Source: Vanilla planifolia (taxonomy: Eukaryota > Streptophyta > Magnoliopsida > Asparagales > Orchidaceae). From it: 64,000 bases of DNA. Below the pieces are notes generated by a model. That model worked only from the letters and a program-made list of their open reading frames with translations. It made no database searches and had not been told where the DNA came from. Made by a program: the position numbers and the translations under genes. The stretch spans positions 7,061,501 to 7,125,500 of the forward strand of contig CM043878.1 in NCBI GenBank assembly GCA_023846275.1, given 5' to 3'. Positions 47,101 to 58,500 of the stretch are shown piece by piece (positions within the stretch are counted from its first letter, which is position 1; each line of letters opens with the position of its first letter).

Positions 47101-48433
47101 TGCAGAATGTCTTAATGTATGTTTTATACAAATGTGTTTTTTTGTGTGAGTACACTTTTGCTATAATGAATATTTCTGATTACACTACACACCTAAATAT
47201 AATAATCTTTTTGTATTAGTTGTGTATACATGTGTACTTATCTTTGGCATAAGCATTTTAGGATATGTTTTACACAAGTGTTCTTTTTGGTTGTACCTGA
47301 GTACACTTTTATTGTATCATATTATGTCTTTAGTTTTTGTGAAGTATACTATACATAAATATAGTAACTTGTTCATTCTATTAGCATGTATACAATATGC
47401 TTTATGTTAACATACCTAAAAGTTTTAGGATAAATTTTATTGAAGTTTTTTTTTCATTGTACCTAAGCACAAGCACTATTTGAATTTGCCAACTGAAGTG
47501 CAGATTTGGTTTTCTTTGTTGCTCGACTAGAATAGTTAAGTCTACTTAGCAATAAAAGTCTTGAATAATATATTAAAATAATAGAACACATCAACAATAG
47601 ATGCTGCATTACAAAGCAAATGAAGGTGGTTTGGCTCAATAGTATAAGTTTTTGCCTTATTAAATTTGGCATTCAGCATTCCTTACAAACATCTATAGAG
47701 CATGGAGAACAATAAAGCTAAACTCTTATTCCTTCTAAATTTTCACAGGTAGGCAATGGAGATTCTGGCATAAAGCTAGTTGCTTTCTCTAATCCTGGGA
47801 AGTACTTCTCATCAGGGCGGCTTCAGCAAGGCCCCATGCGATTCCGTGTTTCTTGCAGCGTATGATTTCGATCCTTGAAGCTATCCTTTTTGCATTCAAT
47901 TGTTGCTGTTAATAGTTTAATACACAACTTGGGAGATTTTCTGTTAGGGGTGAACTGAAGTGAAATTATATGCAACTTGCCAGCATTTTCTAACTTCGAT
48001 TCAATCTATTGATTTCTTACTCTATGTTGATGCTTCCCTAACGAGTGATGAACACATTCTTGAGTAGGCCAAACCCGAGACGGTGAACAAGGTCTGTGAG
48101 GTTGTGAAGAAGCAGCTGGCTCTCCCCGATGGCACTTCGGTCACCGGGGAATCCACATTCTCTGCACTTGGGGCAGATTCTCTCGACACTGTCAGTGAAC
48201 TCATTCATCCTTAGATTCTACCCCCAAGCAGTGGGATTGTTGTATAATTTTGTTCATTTTTAATTAGAAAGACATGTAAGCTTTTGGAGAACTTTTTGTT
48301 GTAGGTTGAGATTGTGATGAGTCTTGAGGAAGCATTTGGCATCAGTGTGGAAGAAGATAGTGCTCAGAGCATTACAACCGTGCAGGATGCTGCGGACCTG
48401 ATTGAGAAACTTGTTGAGGCCAAAACCAGTTAG
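38173..48433 (+). CDS. ACP: Plastid acyl carrier protein, 4 exons, complete
   Basis: The exons are 38173-38238, 47749-47859, 48068-48190 and 48305-48433 (TAG). All junctions are phase 0, with GT donors and AG acceptors, giving 142 residues. Residues 1-58 form a Ser/Arg-rich plastid transit peptide ([20 protein letters not shown], ending near FRVSCS). The mature protein starts about [10 protein letters not shown]. The motif GADSLDT carries Ser97, which takes the 4'-phosphopantetheine arm, with the [13 protein letters not shown] helix after it and LIEKLVEAK at the end. It carries the growing acyl chain between fatty-acid synthase enzymes in the plastid stroma. The split of GADSLDT from VEIVMSLEE by an intron is a shared feature of plant type II ACP genes. 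Intron 1 is 9,510 bp because of repeats; introns 2 and 3 are 208 and 114 bp. It converges on the polymerase epsilon gene downstream. Confidence 0.97.
39850..40840 (-). pseudogene. Copia pre-integrase/integrase remnant in ACP intron
   Basis: The segments [20 protein letters not shown] and [13 protein letters not shown] are GAG-pre-integrase. [32 protein letters not shown] and GIKQNSSSS are integrase core. [17 protein letters not shown] and [22 protein letters not shown] segments follow. Confidence 0.8.
41750..42720 (-). pseudogene. Copia gag remnant (UBN2 + knuckle) in ACP intron
   Basis: The translation gives [20 protein letters not shown], then [20 protein letters not shown] near 42130-42070, followed by a Lys-rich stretch. 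The knuckle region reads [17 protein letters not shown], where the family has CYGCNKLGHIKLECP. Two cysteines have become tyrosine and GH has become DH. Confidence 0.8.
43000..44150 (-). repeat. Presumed 5' LTR of the antisense copia element
   Basis: This stretch is non-coding and holds repeated GATGATNTGAT / GGATGATTTGAT / GGATGGTTCAATAG words (43260-43790). That style of repetition is common in long plant copia LTRs. Boundaries are approximate, with no second LTR for comparison. Confidence 0.4.
44151..47100. other. Rest of ACP intron 1, unidentified
   Basis: No gene recognised. A 73-codon minus-strand frame (45548-45327) reads [20 protein letters not shown], a protein-like sequence I cannot assign; it may be a further transposon fragment. 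A GCATGCATGCATG run lies at 45828-45840. Confidence 0.35.
47110..47455. repeat. ~155-bp tandem repeat in ACP intron 1 (about 2.2 copies)
   Basis: Units start near 47110 (TTAATGTATGTTTTATACAA), 47259 (TTTAGGATATGTTTTACACA) and 47423 (TTTTAGGATAAATTTTATTG). They share GAGTACACTTTT, TAAATATAATAATCTT / TAAATATAGTAACTTG and GTATACATGTGTAC / GTATACAATATG words in the same order. Confidence 0.65.
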
Positions 48434-48491
48434 ATCTTGCAGCTGTTTCACAAGTGTTGGGTTTGCTTTAGAGTGAGCTTGTTCTGATTCT

Positions 48492-48588
48492 GAATTATGT
48501 TGTCTTATCTTTATGTTATGCTTACATTTCGTCTTTATTTTTGAATAATTGATATGAATTATGTTATCTTTATGTTATGCTTACATTT
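48492..48588 (+). repeat. ~64-bp duplication in ACP 3' region
   Basis: TATCTTTATGTTATGCTTAC followed by ATTT occurs at about 48506-48529 and again at 48565-48588. GAATTATGTT precedes both copies. Confidence 0.85.
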
Positions 48589-48640
48589 TGTTTCAAGCTA
48601 TCATCAAACTAAGCTTAGTTTGATGATAGCTTGAAACAAA
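48587..48640. repeat. Perfect 54-bp palindrome (27-bp arms, no loop)
   Basis: The left arm TTTGTTTCAAGCTATCATCA.. is mirrored exactly by ..TGATGATAGCTTGAAACAAA around a central AAGCTT (48611-48616). The bases just outside do not pair. In the ACP transcript it would fold into a long hairpin about 155 nt after the stop codon. Confidence 0.97.
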
Positions 48641-49075
48641 CTGTAGGAAATATTGCCAGATGCCAGTAAAGCATACTATCAAAATGCCACAAAAGAAATT
48701 ATTATTTTTTATCAATAATAATGGTATTTTTATTATGAGTAAAGTTTAATAAGAGATTCAATATTGCCCTTTTTGCATTCAGATTAATCTACTAGCACTC
48801 AATTAACTGTACCAATGATTTAATAATGATCTAATTTTTCAAACTTGTTAACGTTTACATATGTACACAGGTGATAGATTGAAACCTAACTCTATTGTGA
48901 CCAACATCATCCACTTGGCCAAAGAAGATCATGACATGTCTACCTTGTGTCATTTGATCAGTACATGACAGGTTAATGTGCTCATAAAACTAAACTGTTT
49001 TGGGTAACTTATTTTACATGTAATATTATTTTTCTTTGATACAATAATTAGGTCTTAACCAATTTACCAAACAAA

Positions 49076-49099
49076 AGAAAGAAAGAAAGAAAGAAAGAA
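49076..49099. repeat. (GAAA)n microsatellite
   Basis: About six uninterrupted GAAA units. Confidence 0.9.
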
Positions 49100-49220
49100 A
49101 CATAAAAGGGTATAGTGATATACAATACCTGCAATCAAATAAGTGATACATCATCGGCTAATGTCAACTCCGAAGGCTGAAGGAGAGAAATGCAAGCATT
49201 GCTTCCTCAGTTTCTGCGCT

Positions 49221-49584
49221 TTACTGCTTGGCTTCCAAAATCCATGAGGTGCAGTCGTTGAGTAGCTGAAACTTTTGGCGGATGGCTATGTTATGTAAAA
49301 CCTTCATTTTGCTTAAGAACATAGATGAATCTTCTGTGCATCTGAACAAGCCACCGCAAGCACATTGCTCGGCTAAATGTGCAGCCTTAATTTGCCTGCA
49401 CCTGAGGCAGGCCAAATCCTGCAAATGGTATAGCCTTTCTCTCTGCCGAACTATCTGAAAGAGAGCATTCTCCATCTTCTCACGGTCATATGGTTGCCCA
49501 CACTGCGGCACAGCACAACGCCATTCGTTTTCCCAAAGCGCCGGGTCTCGACAGAGGTCCAGGTCCCTGCAGTCATTGCAATAG
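49221..49584 (-). other. Last exon of polymerase epsilon: CysA/CysB metal-binding modules
   Basis: With the preceding exon it reads [13 protein letters not shown], then [13 protein letters not shown] (CysA). Further on, CLRC is followed after 11 residues by CAC (CysB, C-x2-C-x11-C-x-C), then GGLFRC. All expected cysteines are present. By family knowledge these modules bind metal and hold the accessory subunit DPB2. The protein ends TSWILEAKQ. Confidence 0.9.
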
Positions 49585-52500
49585 CTGCCCAGAAGAAAGA
49601 GCTTTAGAGTAGTTCCAAAAAACAGAGAAAACACCTCTATGCTGCTACGAATTGTTCAAATGCATATTGGAGTTAACTCTATTTTACACTCATAAGCAAT
49701 TTCTTTTCATGACTCAAAAATTGAAGAATGCTGAGCATTTTGAGCTAGTTTCCCTTACATTGTGTGAAACTTATTGAATCAGTAGCATACCTGCAAATGA
49801 CGTTTGGAAGTGTGAATGAAGGGCATGGGTCATGGAACTGTGCTTCAGGGGCAAACTCCTTCACACGAACTAGCTTTAAAAGGTTCTTCCTCATCCTCTG
49901 AGAGTAAAAGTCGAAGTTGGAATTAGTTTTGTGATCCAAGCAAACAGAAGTACTTGGAAATGTTTATGATAGAAGGAGCAACGTACAAGGATGTCATGTT
50001 GAACGTTTTGGTCAAGTGCTAACACAGCACAGACGTGTTTAATAAACTCCAAAGCAGCATTTCCTCTATTTGAATGAGAAGCATTAAAATGCTTGAAACC
50101 ATCATCTTCAACGTTATCGATGTCATTGTTCTTCGTTTTGAAGTGGTGAAGCGTGTCGCAGACGATCCTCAGGAGCTTTTCTGAGAAATGGTTGCTGATC
50201 TGCAAAATGGAGCAAAAGGCATACATGTGAACAAGAAAGCAGTTTTCTGTGTCGAGTGAAGTTTTGACAACCTGCAGGATATCTCACCTGCTCTTTCAGA
50301 TAGTTGGTCACAGATGCTTCGAGAGTTTCAGCAGCCGAAACTGTAATTGACTGAGTAGACATGGTACTGTCCCTCTTGCTTTTGTCAATGGCAATATATT
50401 CTTTTGAAAATTTCCATGGGAGATATAAAAATTCCGAAACAATTAACACAAAATGATCCTGTTTGTGTTTAAAAAAAGAAATGAAACAAGTTTCAGTAAA
50501 TAGAAGTGCATCGATAGGCTACTAAAAAATAAACAAAATGACTTGCTGAAGTATTCTTGCATTAAGAAGATAAAGAAATGTGTTGATGAAGTTAAAAAAG
50601 AGTACCTGAGTTACTTTTGGTAAGTAATCTGCTATGCTCCAACTAGAAACAATATCTACTTGAGAAGCATCATCAATACATTCTACATCAACATCTTTAG
50701 ATGATTTAGCCTGAATCCCTCCATAATTATACTGTCATAAAAAGATTTGCCATAGGAAGTCAACATTCTAAACAAGGAAACAGATAGGTATGATCATTTC
50801 AACATATAATAAAATCCAGAGGGGTGAGTTGGGTGATGGAGTTTGTTTTATGATATTACCTTGCTGACTATAAAAAATTCTCCAAAAAGCTAAAAGTTAA
50901 GGATATAGGAATGCACACACATGTATTTGTATATAAGTTTATTTCATGAAGGAACAATGCAACTCGTCAACATATCGACCATACAAGATTTCTTCATAAT
51001 TTTCTCAGATTGAGTGTTTTCTTCCCACCACTCAAATAGATAGACATTAAATAATGTATGGGTTGAAACGTAAATAATTCGGAGCACAGTTACATCACGA
51101 TGAACAACTAGATTAATAAATGGTTTTAATTAGATTGATAACATGAAATACCAAGAAGCATGCAAGCTGTCTGAAGGAAAAAACATAAAATGATGAGACC
51201 AAAAACAAAGGATAAGCATAAGTTATCAAAGCAAGAACTAGTAAAAAAAAAATAGCTTTCATTAACACCTGTTATAAGTACTCACTGGAATGAATGGTGA
51301 GGAAACTTGACTTACCTGATCCATGAACAATAGTGAATGCCAGAAGTGAAGTGGCTCAAGTTCAATCCACTCAAACAAATCCCTATTGCAAAAAAGTTGA
51401 AGATAGCAGACAACAAAATTAACAGTTTTACATCATCAAATGTGCATCATAAGAACTTGCATATTTATATATAGTCACCTTGTCTGTAGGGTTTTGATCA
51501 AGCAGTCACAATAAGCAAAACCTGCCAACAAATCTATTTTCCCTGTGTCGATGATGATCTTTGAGAAATCAGCAAAGATGATTGTTGCTCCTAACTTTCG
51601 AAGCTCCGCTAAAAGCAGAGCAAATACCTTCTTCATCACCTATGCAAGATGGAGGTTACACAAGAAAGACAACAGATGCAGAAAGGAGAAGGAAGCTAAT
51701 ATAGAAAGTTACACAGGAAAATAATGACATGGGAGTTCACAAACTTATTGAAAATATGATCATAATTTGCTAGACCCAACATGTGTACTTTAGGATTCCA
51801 AAAGTCAACAGTATTAGAAGCATCATTTCCATACTATTTTTGGGGCTTAACCATTATCCACCTGCATATGTAAATATACCTTGTTTAAAACCCTATGAAG
51901 TGCAGGGTCATGAAGTTTTGACATTGGGCTGCAGATGAAACAACCAAAGAGGATAAGGAACAAACAATTAAAAGGTAAACTTTGAACCGATTAAAGCTAG
52001 GGTCCTTACGAATGATAAAGTAATGGATTACCTGCAAAGCCATCTGTAAAGATGCTGCAAAATTGCATCCGCAAACACATTCCCAGATGCAACTGCATCT
52101 GAAATACACCTTTGAATTAATTGTTTTAGTACTCGAAATGCAGGTGCACATGAGCTAGTGTCATCATAATCAGCTTCATTTATATGACCATGGGTTGTGT
52201 CATGCTCATATCCAAATAATGATCCCCCTTCTATTTCATCCAACAGGCTACTTTTGAGTAGAGCGTTTACAGCCAGGTGGTGAATCTGTAGATGCAGATT
52301 AGTTATTGTAAATTGCATGCTTGCTGTAGGGATTGAGAGGACAGGTGAGAACATATATTTGAGAAGATGTCACAAGTACCTTTAGTTCTACAGCCACCCT
52401 TCTATATGCTCCAGGATAAGTTAGAGCCGGTTGATTTACCTATTTTAGTAAATGATACTTAATGAACAAGGATTCCGTAATAAAGATAGGTACCATTAAA

Positions 52501-55500
52501 AATTACAACTTGCAACTCCAAAAACAGTATCAAAAAGCTCAAACGTAGCAGAGATAGACAAGGAATTGTACCTCCCATTTCAAATGCAGATTAGGTTCTT
52601 ACCTCATCAGCAAAGCATGTGTCCCCCTCATAAGTACCTCCAAGATCTGGAATGCCATCGTCAGATGTCCAAAGTATCTACAAAAATTGGCTTTGAAACG
52701 ACATTAAAATATTGATCACTAGAAAACCAGAATATTGACTGTTTCTGGCTCCATTAAAGCAGTTGAGGTAAAAGGATAACATGCCTAGGCAATAAATCTG
52801 AAAAGGCCAATAAACTGTGAATTTTGAGCTGAACACATACAAACAATTGATAGCTTCTTCCTCTCCTCGAAATTTGTTAATATAGCCTTTTAAGAGATTA
52901 CCAATGCAATTCAACTAATTTACAAACCATGATTTAAAGATTTTAACAAACCTATAGTAGATCTTATATGATCACCTATGTATTTGAAGTCACAAAAGAT
53001 ATATCCCAACCATATTCAAGAAAGTCCATGTCATCAAGGAAAAACCCTTACATTATCAAATCAGCCATCTTAAAAGTTATCAAGCTTTCTCACTCCTGCA
53101 ATTTATTGATCAATGCTAAGAGCTACAACATGAAAAAGAACTTAATTAGCCTTCTAATGTCATTTCCTTGTGCTCTTTTGATCATGCTTTTATGAACCAA
53201 AAATGCAGCAAAACACGGATATCTTGGAACCCTTAACAGTAATTCGACTACTCTATCATGCACCTTAGAGGTCTTAGGCCTAGATGCAAAGGGTGAATGT
53301 GGAAATTCTATTAGCGAATGGAAAGATGCCATATAACTGAATAATTCCATCTCATGTTCAAGAACCAACCTGCTGCTGATCCCGCAGAGCTCTAGAAAAG
53401 AAGGTGTCAGCAATAAATAAGAGCCAATCAAGTTCAAAATTTCCAATTGGCACCTGTTATCATATAAGTTATCCATAAAACTGCAGATGATTTCATTCAA
53501 AGCTTTGGTTTTACTACGCATAAAGAGATTTTACATGTGCATATCTAGATAGCAGGATTCTTTCTTTGAACCACTTGGAAGATGCAGCACATCGTTGCAT
53601 GGCAATTTTGCCAGCAGTACCTTGCCATCCAAGAGCCTGAGAGAACAAAAAGGAAATGGCAAGTAATGGATGCCAAAAATTAACGAGACGAGATAAACTT
53701 ACGAAAAATAAAAATGCAAAAGTGTAATTCTCTGAAGCACTACCTGATAGTTGCTATCTCGAGTATTACAAGGAACTGTTATGCAAGGATAATCATCCAG
53801 AGTTCGCACAGCTGACGTTATAGCATGAATATTTGGGCATTCTATGACTGCTACAGTAGGTCCAGAGTGACCATGTCTACAAGAAAAAACATTTTGCCAG
53901 ATTTCTCAACTTGCTTGAACAAAAACTTTCAGTAAGTGATGAGCCTGGTTTCATTAAAGGTTTAGAAGGGCAAAGTAACGATTCTAGATTTACTAATACA
54001 AACAAAAACAAGAGAAACATTATAATAGCAATGATATCATATACAACAATACCTTGTATGACCAGCAAGTTGAAGTACCATTCAAAAATAAATAGCAATT
54101 TTAACACCAATGACCGACTAGAATTAGCCAATTTGACTTCAATGGTACGACCAAAATTCCGTTCGGTAAAACATAGTCACAACTTACCAAGAATGGAACT
54201 GAGATAAAAATATAGTTTACACTCAACTATTTAAAAGCATTGGAGGAATGATGTAGCTAAAGTTATGATCTTGCTTTGGAATACCACACATTTATCAAAA
54301 GGCTTAAATATTCAACTTGTTTAAGGAAACTAAATGCAAAATTATTACAACCCATTCATGTGCTAAATAATGTGCAAGTGCATTAAATTTACATAGGAAA
54401 TTACATTTCATTTTCCAACCTTTAATAAAGCTACATATTTCTCACAAAATAAATTACTTCAAAAAAATAAAAATAGGATTTTAAAAATAAACCAATCTAA
54501 ATAAAGAAAGCTGGCAAGAATTGAACAATTGTTAGCTTTAGGTATAAACTTAAAAGAGAATTTGATATTGTTGTAGCCACAGAATAATTAGCTGCATGGC
54601 CATTTTTAGATAAGCTCGTCACAAATTCCTAAGCATGTCCTTCTAGGCTTCATTCTTTCCAGTTGCATTCCAAATAGTTTTCAATCCGATCACCAAATAT
54701 GCAATTTAGTATTGTTATTCAGGAAGTCATCTAGAGCAAGAGAGAGCAATCCTTGGCTTCAGCATTGTTACATAAAAGCATACAAAGCCAGAGAGTGATG
54801 GATCAACCCTTTAAACAAGTACATCAGGGAAGAAGATAAGCACAAGCGGCAACCAACAAAAAATGGCCCATAAGGATCACTATGGACAATTTGAAAACCT
54901 AGGCCTAGACTATACCAAATTGATCCCTGGTAGAGTTGAGATTTGCTAGTAAGAGCTAAGATTATAACTTAACGTTACAAACCTAGTGTTGTAAAGGTTA
55001 CATGATATCCATACTAATGGACCATTAACGTTTCATTGTACCACATAATAGTTGTGATAGAAAAGCAACTTAAATAAATGCAGTGACAATTAATATGGAG
55101 ATCTACAACAACAATATCCTTGTCATAAAGAAAAGCCTTTGCAATTGCTTTTAAATGGAGACTTTGCATTTGCGGCCTCAGGTAGCACCAAATTGAATTA
55201 TTGTTAAAAACAGTTATGCACTTAACATAATTTTGTACTAACAGATAACTATCGGAACAATAATCTGCTTGACTGATGATAAAATAACATAGTTGGTACA
55301 TTTAATAGAAAGGCAGGGAGGGAAATAGATCTATGTTTATGAGGCTATATGTTTCTTACATACAGTTGAGCAGTATTAAAGATTCTGGGTCACAAAATAC
55401 ATGAATTTCTGAGGATTTCAAATCAGTAATAAAACCTGTATTCAACTAATGTTCTTTGCAGAAACTTTTCCCCAGCTTCAATTGTTCGCACATACTCAAC

Positions 55501-58500
55501 CTGTAATCAATAATTACGATTAAAAATTAAGCAAATGAAACAGAAATCTGCTTAATAAAGTTAGGGAGATTAAATCAACCTTGACAGATGCATAGTTTGC
55601 ATGTGGGGGATCTTCTGAAGTCATTGCTTGGTATGCTTCTCGAAATTGCTTCTCAAGAAGAGATGAGGAAAGTTCCTTGTTTAAAAATGGGTTGACAACG
55701 ACAACAGAAACTATGCCAGATACGTGAAAGTATACCACATACATTGCCCTTCCCTCAGATAAACTAAGAATAAGAAAAAAAAAATAGCACATATCATTTT
55801 AATACAAATAAATACACAGTGGATGGAATTGAACTATAAATGCTAAAGCATAAAAGAAGATATTTCAATGCACCTTTTATCCATGGTCAATAAAATCTAA
55901 AAAAAGGCTTTGCATACAGCAAACTAGATTGTGCTGCTAATGTAAAAAATTATCAGAGGTACTTGAGCAGGCAAACTTCATTATAACAGTAAGAAAACAT
56001 TGAAGCTTATAATTAGAAGTGATTTTGAATGCGTAAACTCTTTAAAGCTCCAATGCCCTAGAAAATGCTAACTCCTACATAAGTGCCGAGAGCAAAAGAT
56101 TCTTTTGCATCTTAGCACGTCTTTTGGATCTTTTCTTTCACTTTCTATGACTTAACAAGTCTAAATTTTATAGCCACCAATGACACAAAATGCAAGTACA
56201 AGCACACTAGTTACATCGTATTGTATAATTACAATGTAATTTCCATATAAAATCATGTATTGATTTGATTCCTATTTAAACTTGATTTTATCATTTTCTA
56301 TAATGTTTCAATTACAATATGCTTAGTCTTGAACTGGATTACTGTTAAGCTCAATGTATAGACCACTTAACTAAAAAATTCCACATATTTTGCCCAATTC
56401 AAGGATGCATGAGTATGAACAATAACAAGGAAAAATGTGAGTCCTAAGTGTCACAAGAAGCTTATTGTAGGTTTTAATATTCTAACTAGTGATGTAACTA
56501 ATTATTAGCTTTAGATGGACAACCACTGCACCCAAAATTGTATCGATTTAGTTCCATCATTTGAAAGTTGAACCAAGGTCTCTTTAAGAAATGGAACCAA
56601 AGGCTTTGAGCATTCACATATGAATATTGCACAATCTTTACTTCATGCTTGACATCCAAAGCTCATAACATGTATTAGTTCACAAATGTATAATTTTGTT
56701 ATCATTAAACTACAAAATACTCTCTCTGTTGTCATATGATTATATTGTACAATGAAGAATATCATACTGTACGAGTACATTTATATCAACACAAATACCA
56801 GATCGTCATGTCTGACTCTCTATCCAATCACTTAGATAAACTAGTTGTACTAGACAATTAGTAATAGTATTTTATGTTTTAGAAATCTCTTGCTTGTTTT
56901 TACAATTTGTTGTGTGAGAGAATAAGTAAAAATAATTAATTGAAAGTAAAATACAAATAATTTTTAGGTGGCTGATCTAACCCTAGATTTACATTAATCC
57001 ATAGTTCAATGACTAATTTTACACACTAAAATAATCTTTTGTCACATAATGAGTAGATGAAATACCCTCACAAACAAATGATCCATACAAATCAGGACAG
57101 CCCAAAAAGAGCCAATCAAAAGAGTACAAGGGTTGGCCAAGAAAGCTATTATAACACATGTACAACAATCTCATACAACAATCCTACAATCTTTACTTAA
57201 GTTTCAACTGGCACAACTAGGTGTCAATAAATCTGAAATAATAATACCAAAAAAGAATGGAAACTCACGAAGAATATGTTGAAGGAACATTTTTAATACT
57301 CTCTCTCTCTCATGTATGAAAGCTTCAAATAAGTCTTGCACTCTATCTAACTTAGTTGAAGCAAATTCCACTCCCTCACAAGCATACTGATGTTGCTTTT
57401 GATGCGTTAACCTATGTCCAATTAATTTCAATTGCTACTCATATGAACAAACATTAACATTTCTTTTAAAATAATCTCAAAGCCTAAAAACATGATTCTA
57501 ATGAGATTAGCTAGAAGTTACATGTTTTGAGTTCCGTTTATACTTGTACGATCAAGAGATCATACAATATGACATTACTAAAAGTATTAGCAGGTACGAT
57601 GATCACTTGTCTTAGCAGGTAAGTGTTTGCATAAAAATGATTTTACAAGTACGATGATACACATTATATTGTATGACACAATTCAATGTTAAGTCTTAGG
57701 TTATAGTGCTAAGGTTTGAAATGCTTTGTATAAATACAATAAACAATATTATATTGTATGAAATTTTCTAGTTTCATTAGTTTTCTACATTTATATGAGT
57801 TGTACAGGTGCAATAAAAAATCATGAAGATTTCTAGTTTTAATAGTTTTTAATTCTGCATGAGTCGTACAAGTATGATAAAATATAACATATTGTATGGT
57901 GATTTTTAGCTCAACTATTTTCCCAAGACAAGTTATGTTATCTTTGTAAAAATGTATTAGACACATACGATAAACAATCGTATTGTATAGTGCAGCTGTG
58001 CAAATGTTAAAACTTTAGCAGCTCTCATGTAAACAAAGTTTTAAAATGCAATAGATTAGTCATGCAATATGAAATGAATTATAGGCCATATTAACCTTGG
58101 ATTACTGAGTCCAATCTCATGTACAAATATGATAGTTACATCATATTATAACACCATGTATTGAATTGATTTTTATTTAAATTTGATTCCATTATTTTTA
58201 TAATATTTTAATTGTAATATACTTAGTTTTTAACTTAATTTTACTTGTTAAGCTCAATGCATACTTATTCATGAGTAGACCACTTATGCATGCATGAGTA
58301 TGGCGGATAACAAGGAAACATGCAAGTCCTAAGTGCTATAAAAAGTTTATTGTAGGCTTTAACATTTTAATCAATAATGTAGTTAATGATTAACTTTAGA
58401 TGAACACCTACTCCACCCAAAGCTATATTGATTTGGCTCTATCATTTGAAAATTGAGCTAGGTCTCCTTGAGCAATGCAAATCGAACATTCATCATGAAA

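Larger units (their letters stand above)
38239..47748 (+). other. Giant intron 1 of the ACP gene (9.5 kb)
   Basis: The donor is AACAAG|GTTTTA and the acceptor TTTTCACAG|GTAGGC. The intron holds an antisense copia relic (39.4-44.15 kb), the 47.1-47.45 kb tandem repeat and unidentified AT-rich DNA. The coding sequence on either side is intact and in phase, so the gene can be functional only if this intron is removed whole. Confidence 0.85.
48434..49220. other. Convergent intergenic region between ACP and polymerase epsilon
   Basis: This 787-bp gap holds the 3' ends of both genes. It contains a tandem duplication (48492-48588), the perfect palindrome (48587-48640) and a (GAAA)n microsatellite (49076-49099). 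No other coding potential is seen. Confidence 0.6.

Noticed and set aside
53911..54207. 98-codon plus-strand open frame in a polymerase epsilon intron
   Set aside because: It is antisense to the gene, has no recognisable domain and no splice or promoter context; AT-rich introns yield such frames by chance.
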